Below the pieces are notes generated by a model. That model was not told the origin of the DNA and did no database searches. It saw only the letters and a list, made by a program, of their open reading frames with translations. Below are positions 17,646 through 26,714 of a stretch of DNA of 64,000 bases, one piece after another; positions within the stretch are counted from its first letter, which is position 1, and every line of letters starts with the position of its first letter. The stretch is from an uncultured Christensenella sp. (GTDB lineage: Bacteria > Bacillota > Clostridia > Christensenellales > Borkfalkiaceae): contig CAJUER010000001.1 in assembly GCA_910585705.1 (NCBI GenBank), positions 405,306 to 469,305 of the forward strand, read 5' to 3'. The translations under genes and the position numbers were made by a program.

Positions 17646-18410
17646 ATGGCTAATATTGCAATTTTTGAACGTAACGAAGAATTTTTGACGCAATTAAAAA
17701 ACTACTTTGACGAAGCGGACGGCTTCACCGTATGCGCGGCGGCGCTTTCGGGCGATTCGGCAGTTGAAGCGCTTAAAACTGCGAACCCCGACGTTGCAAT
17801 TATCGATCCTATGTTAAAAGGTATTGACGGCATCAAACTTTTGGATAATATAAAAAGTTCTTATCCCGACTGTCTTTCAATTATAGTTTCCGACTTCGAC
17901 AATGAGAAAATAGTCAATCTCGCAATCAATCATGGTGCAGTGTACTATTTTGTTAAACCAATCACTCCACAGATCATTGCAGAACGTGTAAAAGAAATTT
18001 TGAATGAGCGCGCAACTGCTTATAAAGTTTCGTCGGAAATACGCGACAAACGCAAAGTCGTTTCGCTTGACGAAAAAATAAGCAACATTTTTACGACAAT
18101 AGGAATACCGCCGCACATTAAAGGTTATTCATACCTGCGCGAGGGTATAAAAATGGCGGTATACGATCCTCTTGTTATAAATAAGGTAACAAAAGAGCTT
18201 TATCCGAAAATCGGGGAGAAGTTCGAAACTTCCGCAAGCAAAGTTGAACGCGCAATAAGGCACGCAATCGAAGTCGCCTGGAATCGCGGCAGAACCGAAG
18301 CGATAAGCGCGGTGTTCGGCGCAAGAGTTTACATAGGCAATGAACGTCCAACAAACAGTGAATTTATCGCGCTTGTGGCGGACAAACTTATTTTAGAATT
18401 TTTTGGATAA
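17646..18410 (+). CDS. spo0A: Sporulation master regulator Spo0A with an atypical receiver
   Basis: 254 residues. The C-terminal DNA-binding domain is highly characteristic (IPPHIKGYSYLREGI, VERAIRHAIEVAWNRG, RPTNSEFIALVADK). The N-terminal receiver has the phosphoacceptor Asp54 (AIIDPM) and the conserved Lys (YFVKPI). The acidic metal-binding pair, DD in known Spo0A proteins (AxDDN), is Glu8-Arg9 here (IFERNEEF), and the usual MP after the phospho-Asp is changed. Spo0A is normally next to spoIVB; here they are 27 kb apart. Function in commitment to sporulation is from the family; the receiver change suggests altered activation. Confidence 0.93.
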   Translation: MANIAIFERNEEFLTQLKNYFDEADGFTVCAAALSGDSAVEALKTANPDVAIIDPMLKGIDGIKLLDNIKSSYPDCLSIIVSDFDNEKIVNLAINHGAVYYFVKPITPQIIAERVKEILNERATAYKVSSEIRDKRKVVSLDEKISNIFTTIGIPPHIKGYSYLREGIKMAVYDPLVINKVTKELYPKIGEKFETSASKVERAIRHAIEVAWNRGRTEAISAVFGARVYIGNERPTNSEFIALVADKLILEFFG

Positions 18411-18433
18411 AAATTGTTCGATATCTCCTTAAT

Positions 18434-18467
18434 AAAAGCCATTGCATATGCAATGGCTTTTATTTTT
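18434..18467 (+). terminator. Terminator after spo0A
   Basis: A 28-base perfect palindrome (AAAAGCCATTGCA arm) followed by ATTTTT. Confidence 0.85.
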
Positions 18468-18569
18468 CAAAACATTAAAACAATATTAAAAAAACACAAA
18501 AATTTAAAAAATATGTTAGTATACATAATACTAAATTTCTGACAACTCGGCATTAGTAAAAGTAGAGAG

Positions 18570-18740
18570 CTATGTATTCCTGTTTTCCATAAAGTAGTGC
18601 AAAGAGGAGTGCCGCCGTGTTTCTTTCCAATGGTTGCGTTTTTCTTGCTGTAATAATTCCAAATGTATATTATATAATTTGTCTGTAACCTCAATTTCAA
18701 TAGTAGTGCCGTTCGCAAATTTGTATTTGATTAAGTGCAT
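18570..18740 (-). pseudogene. Truncated sigma-70-like / HTH protein of a mobile element
   Basis: The ATG at 18738-18740 follows GGAGGG. The product starts MHLIKYKFANGTTIEIEV and includes QQEKRNHWKETRRHSSLHYF. This resembles the N-terminal third of small sigma-factor-like proteins encoded on clostridial conjugative elements, which usually run to about 120-150 residues. Here the frame ends after 56 residues, with no continuation of the helix-turn-helix part. I read it as a remnant within a decayed island. Family assignment is from memory of the pattern. Confidence 0.45.
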
Positions 18741-18797
18741 ATAGATAGCCCTCCGCTTATAAGCATGAAAACGGCGCGGTGGAAGGTTTTCCGATAA

Positions 18798-18856
18798 AAT
18801 AAAAAAGCCCGACAAACTTTCAGACTTTATTCAGTCTTAAAAATATGTCGGGCTTT
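18798..18856 (-). terminator. Terminator of the minus-strand island genes
   Basis: 11-bp stem AAAGCCCGACA (18804-18814) with TGTCGGGCTTT (18846-18856), a small inner hairpin, and a T6 tract on the minus strand. Confidence 0.75.
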
Positions 18857-18862
18857 ACTCTT

Positions 18863-18930
18863 TCATAGAGAGCCGTCGCCTAACTTTAATAATTTATATC
18901 CGCAGTCTGGGCATCAACGTAGTTTGTCAT
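18863..18930 (-). pseudogene. Degenerate partial copy of the zinc-ribbon gene at 19487-19675
   Basis: On the minus strand the first 14 bases of coding sequence (start ATGACAAACTACGTTG) match the intact gene's start. After a small deletion the frame continues as CPDCGYKLLKL, close to the intact CPDCGYKLFKL. It ends soon after. The copy overlaps the stop of the 18927 gene. Confidence 0.65.
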
Positions 18931-19430
18931 AGGCTTTCCTTTGTTTGCGATTTTTTCTTGTTAGATGCTATCTTAGCTATTAAAAAAATCAATATCGTTA
19001 TAAATGCAAACAGAATAAAAATATCTAAAAAAATGTGAAATGTGTCTTTGATTAACGTATTTTGTGATGCCGCTATTATGTGGTGTGTATCGGCAAATGT
19101 TTTATTATAAGCGGCTAAATTATCGTCCGTTTTGAAATAAACGGTAAACTGAAATACTCCCCAAAACAATAAAAATGCAGACAAAAAATATTTTCCTATT
19201 TTATCTTTTAAAATAAAACAAACAATGCTTGCAATTAAAATTAAATAAAAAACAAAATCAATCGGTTCGTCTATAAATGCAGAAGTTACTATTTTTGTAT
19301 CGCCAATTTTTAACCCTGTTATATCAAAAGTAAACCACAATAGTAAAATTCCCGAAAAGGCTAATGCTATGATTTTTAATGTTTTTAATTTGCGGCTATC
19401 GTCAAATATTTTTAATTTTCCAGTTTTCAT
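18927..19430 (-). CDS. Hypothetical membrane protein, four predicted helices
   Basis: 167 residues with four hydrophobic stretches (about residues 20-38, 58-76, 80-98, 128-155) and a Lys-rich C-terminus. I do not recognise the family. It sits between a zinc-ribbon gene and its decayed copy, on the minus strand with the XRE regulator, in what looks like a remnant island beside tRNA-Leu. Confidence 0.6.
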   Translation of the reverse strand: MKTGKLKIFDDSRKLKTLKIIALAFSGILLLWFTFDITGLKIGDTKIVTSAFIDEPIDFVFYLILIASIVCFILKDKIGKYFLSAFLLFWGVFQFTVYFKTDDNLAAYNKTFADTHHIIAASQNTLIKDTFHIFLDIFILFAFITILIFLIAKIASNKKKSQTKESL

Positions 19431-19486
19431 AAAGTATTCCTTTTTAATGATTTGCGGTACGCCGTTAAGGGCGTATTTTTTGATAT

Positions 19487-19675
19487 TCAGTCATAAGTAA
19501 TATTATAACCTAACTGACTTTCTGCAACGAAAGGGACATAAAAAGCGACTTTTCCGTCCTTGATTTCTATTTGTAATTTGAATTTACATTTCGGGCAAAA
19601 TATTTCCGCATTTGAACCGTAGCTTAACTTGAACAATTTATATCCGCAGTCGGGGCATACAACGTAGTTTGTCAT
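19487..19675 (-). CDS. Small zinc-ribbon protein
   Basis: 62 residues with two CxxC knuckles (CPDC at about 8-11 and CPKC at about 32-35), a classic zinc ribbon. No other domain is seen. Such small proteins are frequent in mobile elements. A degenerate copy of its 5' end lies at 18863-18930, a direct sign of local duplication. Confidence 0.7.
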   Translation of the reverse strand: MTNYVVCPDCGYKLFKLSYGSNAEIFCPKCKFKLQIEIKDGKVAFYVPFVAESQLGYNITYD

Positions 19676-19744
19676 AATTCAATCCACAAAAAATTTTTTG
19701 ACTTCTCGGATATGGGAAACTCATTGTCTTAAAAACAGTTGCTC

Positions 19745-20194
19745 TTATTTTTTAATGTTTTTCCAATAATTCAAATTAAGTAATTGCGCGCTTAAATATT
19801 CACGCACTTGTTGCGGTGTAAAATTTTCATTTGCCATATGCCCGGAAAGAAAGTCAATCAACTCGTCAAGATTTTGATAAGCAAATTTTCCGTCAGTATA
19901 GCACCATTTACAATATTCCTCATTAAAAGTTCCGTCGGGTTCTTTGCTGATAGTCGTATCGTCAAGCGGTATACCACAGCATTGACAAATAAGTTGTCGC
20001 GGTGAACCCAAAAGCGTGTTTATAGATACGTCAAAAACCTTTGACAATAATTTCAGTGTTTCCGTATTAGGTACGGTTTCACCGTTTTCCCAGCGAGAAA
20101 CTGCTTGGCGAGTTACAAAAACTTTTTCTGCAAGTTCGTCTTGTGAAAATCCCTTTTCAGAACGAAGTTTTGAAATAATGTCCTTTGTTTCCAT
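19745..20194 (-). CDS. XRE-family regulator with a C-terminal putative zinc ribbon
   Basis: 149 residues. The N-terminal helix-turn-helix is of XRE type (LRSEKGFSQDELAEKVFV, RQAVSRWENGETVPN). Next comes a Cys-rich segment (CQCCGIPL up to CKWC), matching the putative zinc-ribbon domain often fused to XRE regulators in Firmicutes. The ATG is preceded by GAGGTAAT. It probably represses itself and neighbours. Confidence 0.82.
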   Translation of the reverse strand: METKDIISKLRSEKGFSQDELAEKVFVTRQAVSRWENGETVPNTETLKLLSKVFDVSINTLLGSPRQLICQCCGIPLDDTTISKEPDGTFNEEYCKWCYTDGKFAYQNLDELIDFLSGHMANENFTPQQVREYLSAQLLNLNYWKNIKK

Positions 20195-20341
20195 TTGTAT
20201 TACCTCTCGTTCATTACTGCTCTAATTATAGCACAAACAAAACTGAAAATAAAGCAACTGACTGTTGCTATGTACCAAATTACTCGACATAAAGATGTAG
20301 TGAATAAGCAATTAAATTATGTTATACTATGGAATAAACTT

Positions 20342-20697
20342 TTAAGCCTTGAACAATCTTGCACGACAATCGAAAGTGAAAAGGCGTTGCAAATCAATTA
20401 CACATACGACGATATTCGCAAGTGGTTAGACCATTTCTGCGCGTTGGACTATTCCAAGACAAAAAACCGCAAGGCACTGATTGATACGTTCATATATCGG
20501 GTAGTGCTTTACGACGACAAAATGAAAGTGCTTTTCAATCTGAAAAGCGGACAAAAGAATGAACTGCTTTTGAACTTGATTTTCCCCGATTACCCCGACG
20601 GAAATGGCGGCGAGGACGGGAGCGAAAGCGAAAACGAAAACAGCGCAAAAGAAAAAGAAACCGAAAACTCGGTTTCTCAATCTAGGTGTTCGTATAC
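20342..20697 (+). pseudogene. C-terminal remnant of a serine site-specific recombinase
   Basis: The stretch TYDDIRKWLDHF, then NRKALIDTFIYRVVLYDD and MKVLFNLKSG, is the usual C-terminal end of large serine recombinases. The catalytic N-terminal domain and zinc ribbon are missing. After this part the frame becomes an acidic tail (GSESENENSAKEKE) and reads into antisense tRNA-Leu. It is the relic of an element that inserted at the 3' end of that tRNA. Confidence 0.65.
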
Positions 20698-20705
20698 CCC
20701 TGTTA

Positions 20706-20792
20706 TGGTGCCGGTGATCGGGGTCGAACCGATACGGTATCACTACCACGGGATTTTGAGTCCCGCGCGTCTGCCAATTCCACCACACCGGC
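20706..20792 (-). tRNA. tRNA-Leu (anticodon CAA)
   Basis: Minus-strand acceptor GCCGGTG pairs with CACCGGC, then A and encoded CCA. The anticodon loop is CTCAAAA, giving CAA for UUG codons. A long variable arm and T-loop GGTTCGACCC are present. Its 3' end faces the recombinase remnant. Confidence 0.95.
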
Positions 20793-20858
20793 GAACAAAT
20801 AAATTATATATTATTGCGGTTAAAAAATCAAGCGATTTAAAGGTTGATAAAAATTAAA

Positions 20859-20887
20859 TTGATTTTAAAATAATAAAGTGGTAAAAT
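20859..20887 (+). promoter_or_regulatory. Sigma-A promoter of polA, apparently leaderless
   Basis: TTGATT, 17-base spacer, TAAAAT (20882-20887); the ATG is at 20894, six bases after the -10 element, with no ribosome binding site. Confidence 0.55.
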
Positions 20888-20893
20888 ATTTAT

Positions 20894-23446
20894 ATGGAAA
20901 AACTTGTACTCATTGACGGAAATAGTTTATTAAACAGAGCTTATTATGCTACGCCGATTTTTTCGACGCGGAGCGGTATGCCCACTAATGCGATCTTCGG
21001 TTTTATTAAATTATTATTTAAAATACTTGACGATATAAAACCCGAATATCTTATTGTTGCCTTTGATCTTAAAGCGCCTACATTCAGACACAAAATGTAT
21101 ACTGAATATAAAGCAAACAGAAAGGGTATGCCGGATGATCTTGCCGCGCAAGTCGAGCCATTGAAAAATCTTTTAGTTGCAATGAAAATAGCTACATGTT
21201 CAAAAGAAGGCGTAGAGGCGGACGATATTATCGGAACGCTTTCTAATAAGTTTGACGTGCATAGCTATATTTACACGGGCGACAGAGACAGCTTCCAGCT
21301 TGTGGACGGTAAAACCGACGTTCATTATACAAAAAAAGGCGTTTCCGACTTGTTAAAACTCAATGCCGAAAATTTTAAAAGCGAATTGGGGATTGAGCCG
21401 AAACAAATTATTGATTTAAAAGCGTTGATGGGTGATAAATCGGATAATATTCCCGGTATTGCCGGAATAGGCGAGAAAACGGCTTATAGCCTGCTTTTAA
21501 GCTACAAGTCGCTTGATAATATATACAATCACCTCGAAGATTTAAAGGGCCTTTTAAAAGAAAAATTAACGGCTAATAAAGACTTGGCGTATTTATCTTA
21601 TGAGCTTGCGACTATTGACAGAAATTGCGATTTATCAGTGGAGCTTAAAGACTGTTTGTCGCCCAAAAAGTATGATTCAGACGTTAAAAAAATGTTTATC
21701 GATTTGGAGTTTAACAGTTTGCTTGGCTTGGATATTTTCGAAGAAGACGTAAAAGCCGAGCATGAAGAGAGGATATACCCTGAGAAAGTTTGCGTAAAAT
21801 CTGCAGAACAGGTAATTCAACTTTTCCGAAATTACAATGAGTTTTCAGTCGTGGTAGAAAATTTCGGCGCCGACTTTTTTGTCGCCGATAAAATATATTC
21901 AATAAAAGTGTCGGATAATTTAATAGATGGTGGAGTTGATTTCGAAAGCTTTGAGCAAGTTTTAAGGTGTGTTTTTTCTAATCCTGAAAACCGTATAGTT
22001 TCCTTCGAGTGCAAAAAATTGATGCATGTTTTGAAAACGCATAATATCGAATTTAAATGCGGCTTTGAAGATATTTCTTTGCAGAAATATCTTTGTGATT
22101 ATAAGGCGTTGAATTTCGATTTAAAAGAGCTGTGCGAGTATTATTTCTATGACGCAGATTACTCTGCATTTGCAATATATGAGTTAAATAAAAAATACCG
22201 GTCAATTATTAAAAAAGAAAATATGACGCTTTTGTATGAGGAAATAGAAAAGCCGTTACTTTCTGTTCTTTTTGAAATGGAGAGCTTGGGAGTAAAAGTA
22301 AGTTTTGATATGCTTGACGAGCTTTCTAAACATTACGATAAACTCATCAAAGAATACAAGCAAAAAATATTTGAAGAATGCGGCTGTGAGTTCAATATAA
22401 ATTCGCCCACGCAGTTGGGTCAGGTTCTTTATGGAAAAATCGGACTCACGGAAATAAAAAAGAAAAAGACGGGGAAGTTTACAACAAGCGCGGAAGTTTT
22501 GGAAAAGTTTGCCGATAAAATTCCTGTTGTAGGCTTTATCTTAAAATTCAGACAGTATCAGAAGCTTTATTCAACGTATCTTGAGGGTTTCAGACCTCTA
22601 ATAGAAAGGGGAACGAATTTAATAAGAACCACTTACAACCAAACAACGACGGCGACGGGCAGACTTTCGAGCGCGAATCCGAATCTGCAAAATATCCCCA
22701 TAAGGGAAAACGATGGGCGTGAACTGCGCAAATTATTTGTTCCGCGCGAGGGTAACATATTTATCGACGCGGATTATTCTCAAATCGAACTTAGATTGCT
22801 TGCACATTTTTCCGGCTGTAAGGAGCTTGTTGCGGCCTATAAGGAAGGCGAGGATATTCACACGTTGACCGCTTCTCAGGTGTTTGGTGTGCCGAAAGAA
22901 AAGGTAACTGAAAAAATGCGGCGTGAAGCAAAGGCTGTAAACTTTGGTATAATCTACGGAATGAGCGAGTTTGGTCTTTCACGTAATCTTGGTATAACTG
23001 TTTCAACGGCGCATGAGTATATTGCGAAGTACTTCGCGAGATATAGTGCGGTAAAAGAATATATGAACGAGAATGTTGAATTTGCAAGAAAGAACGGCTA
23101 TGTGTCTACTTTGGCAGGCAGAAAGAGGTTTATACCGGAAATAAATTCATCAAATTTTAATTTAAGGCAATTTGGGGAACGAGCGGCAATGAATATGCCA
23201 TTGCAGGGTTCGAGTGCGGACATAATAAAAATTGCGATGATAAACGTTTATAATGCGTTAAAATCAAAAGGATTGAAAACAAAATTAATATTGCAGGTGC
23301 ACGACGAACTGGTTTTGGAAGCGCCTGAAAGCGAGGCGGAGGTTGCTGCGGAAATATTAAAACAAGAAATGGAAAACGCCGTTCAGCTTAAAGTTCCTTT
23401 GACGGTTGACGTGCATAGTGGAAAAGATTGGTATGAAGCAAAATAA
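20894..23446 (+). CDS. polA: DNA polymerase I
   Basis: 850 residues. The 5'-3' exonuclease domain is N-terminal (residues about 1-290: LIDGNSLLNRAYYA, then KALMGDKSDNIPGIAGIGEKTA). The middle domain lacks the Asp-x-Glu exo I motif (FSVVVENFG), so proofreading is probably absent, as in Taq and Bst enzymes. The polymerase domain has motif A DADYSQIELRLLAH, the O-helix RREAKAVNFGIIYG and motif C QVHDELVLEAP. It fills gaps and removes RNA primers. coaE overlaps its 3' end, as in many Firmicutes. Confidence 0.97.
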   Translation: MEKLVLIDGNSLLNRAYYATPIFSTRSGMPTNAIFGFIKLLFKILDDIKPEYLIVAFDLKAPTFRHKMYTEYKANRKGMPDDLAAQVEPLKNLLVAMKIATCSKEGVEADDIIGTLSNKFDVHSYIYTGDRDSFQLVDGKTDVHYTKKGVSDLLKLNAENFKSELGIEPKQIIDLKALMGDKSDNIPGIAGIGEKTAYSLLLSYKSLDNIYNHLEDLKGLLKEKLTANKDLAYLSYELATIDRNCDLSVELKDCLSPKKYDSDVKKMFIDLEFNSLLGLDIFEEDVKAEHEERIYPEKVCVKSAEQVIQLFRNYNEFSVVVENFGADFFVADKIYSIKVSDNLIDGGVDFESFEQVLRCVFSNPENRIVSFECKKLMHVLKTHNIEFKCGFEDISLQKYLCDYKALNFDLKELCEYYFYDADYSAFAIYELNKKYRSIIKKENMTLLYEEIEKPLLSVLFEMESLGVKVSFDMLDELSKHYDKLIKEYKQKIFEECGCEFNINSPTQLGQVLYGKIGLTEIKKKKTGKFTTSAEVLEKFADKIPVVGFILKFRQYQKLYSTYLEGFRPLIERGTNLIRTTYNQTTTATGRLSSANPNLQNIPIRENDGRELRKLFVPREGNIFIDADYSQIELRLLAHFSGCKELVAAYKEGEDIHTLTASQVFGVPKEKVTEKMRREAKAVNFGIIYGMSEFGLSRNLGITVSTAHEYIAKYFARYSAVKEYMNENVEFARKNGYVSTLAGRKRFIPEINSSNFNLRQFGERAAMNMPLQGSSADIIKIAMINVYNALKSKGLKTKLILQVHDELVLEAPESEAEVAAEILKQEMENAVQLKVPLTVDVHSGKDWYEAK

Positions 23447-24020
23447 TATTAAAATAGCAATAACGGGCGGAATAGGTAGCGGCAAATCAACCGTTGCGTC
23501 AATCATTTCCGATATGGGTTACCCTGTGTTTTCCTGCGATAAGATTTATGAAAATTTATTGACGGATTCGGAACTGATAAGAAGCGTTACCGAAGAGTTT
23601 GGCGACGTATTGACGCAAGGTTGTATTGATAAAAATAAGATTGCCGTATCGGTTTTTGCCGATGAAAGAAAACTTAAAAAATTAAATGAAATAACTCATC
23701 CGATAATAATGCGGAAGGTAATTGATCTAATGTCTTGTCATGAAATTAGTTTTTGCGAGGTGCCGCTTTTGTTTGAAGGCGGATACGAGAAGCTATTTGA
23801 CTACGTTATTGTTGTTTTAAGAGATATGGAGGATAGGATACAAAGCGTAGCGGAAAGAGACAAGTTAAGTACGGAAAGCGTTTTGAACCGCATAAAAACG
23901 CAGTTGGATTACTCAAATAGTGATTTTGCACAGTACTATGTTATACATAATACTGCAAATATTAATGTTCTCGTTGAGAAAACCCGAGAAATTTTAAATA
24001 AAATTTCTGTCTGCATTTGA
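23433..24020 (+). CDS. coaE: Dephospho-CoA kinase
   Basis: 195 residues from the ATG at 23433, which overlaps the end of polA. The P-loop is AITGGIGSGKST. The next motif (YPVFSCDKI) holds the conserved Asp. The lid region RDKLSTESVLNRIKTQ is typical. It phosphorylates dephospho-CoA, the last step of coenzyme A synthesis. Translation is probably coupled to polA. Confidence 0.92.
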   Translation: MKQNNIKIAITGGIGSGKSTVASIISDMGYPVFSCDKIYENLLTDSELIRSVTEEFGDVLTQGCIDKNKIAVSVFADERKLKKLNEITHPIIMRKVIDLMSCHEISFCEVPLLFEGGYEKLFDYVIVVLRDMEDRIQSVAERDKLSTESVLNRIKTQLDYSNSDFAQYYVIHNTANINVLVEKTREILNKISVCI

Positions 24021-24146
24021 CGCCGTTTGTAGTTACATCATAAACATCCTGTTTATGAGTGAAGATGTATTAAGAGAAGTTTGTTTGTAGTTTAAACCCC
24101 GAAAATTTTTTTGTTGTATTGGTCGTTTAATAATAAGGAGTTTAAA

Positions 24147-24809
24147 ATGACGTTTAAAGAGTGTGTTGAAGACGTTTTTGGGTTGGATGCCGATGAGCGG
24201 GTACCTAGTTTTGTAAATCAGCTTTTTGACGGTATTAATATTAATGATTTGCATCCGTATCGTGCTCTTTTTAAAGAGTGTGAAAAGTTAAGTAAAGAGT
24301 TTCTTTTATATAAAGACAGCACATGGGTAAACGGTGCGTTTGGGTGGAATCTTTACATAAATGTATATCAACTTATTCTGCCGGAAGAGCCGATAGATTG
24401 GAAAGTATATTTAAGCCGTATGTCAGTGATGTCTCTCATAATCGATGCAAGCGAAGAGCGTGAAGCCTTAATCAAAAGTGTGGATACAGAGTGGTTCTGG
24501 CTAAGTCAGAGTTATTATGTGGAATCCGGCTATAAGTGTCTGACGAGAGAGCAAATGCTTGACGAACTTTCCGAACTTTTGGATAAATCAAAAGAGCGTT
24601 ATCATCGGTATCGCGGAGACAATCCCGATTACGATAAAGCTATGGAGAAAAATTATCCGAAATTCGAGCGCATATTAAAATTTTTGAATTATAACATCGG
24701 AGATTGCGAAGTTGTTCGTATGAATAAGCCCGGCGATGACGTCGTGGTTTGGTATTTTGTTAAAGCATGGGATTGTTTTTTTATTATATATCTCTCCGAC
24801 TGTATGTAA
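24147..24809 (+). CDS. Hypothetical protein, 220 aa
   Basis: The ATG at 24147 follows AAGGAG at good spacing; an in-frame TTG upstream has no such signal. The product is acidic and rich in aromatic residues, with no signal peptide or membrane helix. I do not recognise a domain. It stands alone between coaE and the isochorismatase-like gene. Confidence 0.65.
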   Translation: MTFKECVEDVFGLDADERVPSFVNQLFDGININDLHPYRALFKECEKLSKEFLLYKDSTWVNGAFGWNLYINVYQLILPEEPIDWKVYLSRMSVMSLIIDASEEREALIKSVDTEWFWLSQSYYVESGYKCLTREQMLDELSELLDKSKERYHRYRGDNPDYDKAMEKNYPKFERILKFLNYNIGDCEVVRMNKPGDDVVVWYFVKAWDCFFIIYLSDCM

Positions 24810-24875
24810 TTAGGAAGTTTTTAGCATATCGATATTCTTTATAAATGCTATTCAATGTCTGAAGTTTTTAAATCT

Positions 24876-24904
24876 TTGACTTTTATTTAAAAATTTGTTA
24901 TACT
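24876..24904 (+). promoter_or_regulatory. Sigma-A promoter
   Basis: TTGACT, 17-base spacer, TATACT upstream of the isochorismatase-like gene. Confidence 0.7.
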
Positions 24905-24953
24905 AAAAATGCTACAAAAAAATAGTGGCAGTCAAAACAAAAGGAGAGGAATA

Positions 24954-25442
24954 TTGCAAAATAAGGCGCTGGTTGTTATTGATATTCAAAATGATATAAC
25001 AAAGAATTATAAGGAAATTATAGAGAATGTAAATTCTGCTATCGATTGGGCCGTTGAAAACAATATGCATGTTGTTTATATAAAGCACAACAATCTATCT
25101 GCGGGAACAAGAACTTTTAAACCTAATACTCGCGGAGAAGAATTGGTTTCGGAAATGAAAATCGTGTCAGAACATGTTTTTACGAAGACAAAAGGTAACG
25201 CGCTTACAAGCGAGAGCTTTGCGGCTTTTATAAGTGAAAATGAAATTAACGAATTTTATATAGCAGGAGCCGATGCGGTAGCCTGTGTAAAATCAACTTG
25301 CTACAATATGGCGAAAGAAGGTTATAATGTTTATGTCCTGTCGGATTGTATAACAAGTTATGATAAAAGTAAAATCGCAGAAATGTTGCGGTATTATGTA
25401 GCTAAAGGCTGTTATGTAAGAAAGCTTGATGAAGTTTTATAA
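24954..25442 (+). CDS. Isochorismatase-family cysteine hydrolase
   Basis: 162 residues from the TTG at 24954, preceded by AAGGAGAGG; a longer frame upstream has no ribosome binding site. The catalytic triad of the family is visible: Asp in VVIDIQNDI, Lys in FTKTKGNA and Cys in DAVACVKSTCYNMAKEG. Members hydrolyse amides such as nicotinamide or isochorismate; the substrate here is not determined. Confidence 0.83.
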   Translation: MQNKALVVIDIQNDITKNYKEIIENVNSAIDWAVENNMHVVYIKHNNLSAGTRTFKPNTRGEELVSEMKIVSEHVFTKTKGNALTSESFAAFISENEINEFYIAGADAVACVKSTCYNMAKEGYNVYVLSDCITSYDKSKIAEMLRYYVAKGCYVRKLDEVL

Positions 25443-25453
25443 ATGTAAATCAT

Positions 25454-25493
25454 AAAAACGTCGATAGAGCAGTAATGCTCTATCGACGTTTTT
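25454..25493. terminator. Strong bidirectional terminator
   Basis: 18-bp perfect stem (arm AAAAACGTCGATAGAGCA) with loop GTAA, between convergent genes. Confidence 0.92.
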
Positions 25494-26132
25494 CTATTTG
25501 TTTTTTAATAGTTTTTCAAGATTACCGAATTGAATATCATTTATTCTCGGCAATATTTTTTCGGGTGGCAAATCCCACCAACGCATAGATAATAGCGCCT
25601 TTATTGTATCGTCGGGAAAACGCTTGCGTATAGGTTTTGCGGGTACCCCGCCCACAACGGTATAAGGCGGCACGTCTTTTGTAACAATAGCACGCGCACC
25701 GATAATTGCACCGTCCCCAATCGTTACACCTGCTAATATTACCGCTTCATAACCAATCCACACGTCATTACCGATTACAATGTTACCTTTATTGTCCCAC
25801 GCTTTATTTGCTCGGATTCCGTGTTCCCATTCTTCATAAAAAATAGGGAACGGGTAAGTGGAGAGTGAACGCATTGTATGGTTTGCACTATTAAACAAAA
25901 ATTTTGCACCGCACGCAACAGAGCAAAATTTGCCTATGATAAGTTTATCGTGGTTGATAGGGTAATGATACAATACATTGTTTTTTTCAAAGTCTTGCGG
26001 GTTGTTTACAAAATCATTATAAAACGTAAAATCTCCGACTTCGATATTCGGGTTTGTTATTACATTTTTCAAATATACAATTTGTTTGTCCTCACTGCGA
26101 GGATATATTTTTGTGCTGTCCGGAATAGCCAT
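25494..26132 (-). CDS. CatB-related (XAT class) O-acetyltransferase
   Basis: 212 residues of left-handed beta-helix type with hexapeptide repeats (IVIGNDVWIGYEAVILAGVT, IGDGAIIGARAIV). The catalytic His lies in SANHTM. The C-terminus (VVGGVPAKPIRKRF, then MRWWDLPPEKI) is typical of xenobiotic acetyltransferases such as Vat (streptogramin A) and CatB (chloramphenicol). It may confer drug resistance, but many homologues have no proven drug activity. AAGGAG lies upstream of the ATG. Confidence 0.82.
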   Translation of the reverse strand: MAIPDSTKIYPRSEDKQIVYLKNVITNPNIEVGDFTFYNDFVNNPQDFEKNNVLYHYPINHDKLIIGKFCSVACGAKFLFNSANHTMRSLSTYPFPIFYEEWEHGIRANKAWDNKGNIVIGNDVWIGYEAVILAGVTIGDGAIIGARAIVTKDVPPYTVVGGVPAKPIRKRFPDDTIKALLSMRWWDLPPEKILPRINDIQFGNLEKLLKNK

Positions 26133-26243
26133 TTTTTCGTCATCTCCTTATAAATTTATTTTTTAAGACTATTCCGGCAAAGACAATGCAACGCTTCATT
26201 ATATTCTCCATCTATAACATAAGTTGAACCAAATCAACTTGCG

Positions 26244-26714
26244 TTATTTTTTATAAAAAACCAAAGTTAATTTATCATTGATTTGCTTTGTTTTATTCGT
26301 GTTGCGATATCCTGCTTTTTCGTATAAATGACAATTTGCTGTTTCCTGCAATATAGTATCCAGCTCCCAAACATTTTCACCGTGTATTGCCTCAACCGCT
26401 TTAATCGCCGCCTGTGCATATCCCCTGTTGCGGTACTGTGGCATAATAAACAGCGGGGAAATCCTCTTCGGTTCGTCGCTTGTCTTTTTATCCTCAACCC
26501 TGATTGCGCCTATTTTAACGCCGTTCAGCTCGATAAAATAGAAAAATGTAAACGGTTGATTAAGGTGCATTACTGTCTTTTCCAAAGACTCGCTTGCAGG
26601 GTTTGTGTCGAAATCCCGATATTTTTCCAATAGTTCCTGAAATGCCTTTTTTTGCATTTGCCAAATTTCTTCCGCATCGGCTACGGTCGCTCTTTTCAAG
26701 ATAATATCCGTCAT
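26244..26714 (-). CDS. GNAT-family N-acetyltransferase
   Basis: 156 residues. The acetyl-CoA-binding motif A is PLFIMPQYRNRGYAQAAIKA, with the preceding strand IGAIRVEDK. The C-terminal YEKAGYRNTNKTKQI is the usual GNAT ending. Its start overlaps the stop of the upstream M24 gene by 4 bases, so the two are co-translated. The substrate is unknown. Confidence 0.85.
   Translation of the reverse strand: MTDIILKRATVADAEEIWQMQKKAFQELLEKYRDFDTNPASESLEKTVMHLNQPFTFFYFIELNGVKIGAIRVEDKKTSDEPKRISPLFIMPQYRNRGYAQAAIKAVEAIHGENVWELDTILQETANCHLYEKAGYRNTNKTKQINDKLTLVFYKK

Noticed and set aside
20426..20857. Reading frames crossing tRNA-Leu (including an antisense frame starting MWWNWQTRG)
   Set aside because: These are translations of tRNA sequence on one or other strand, a well-known annotation artefact.
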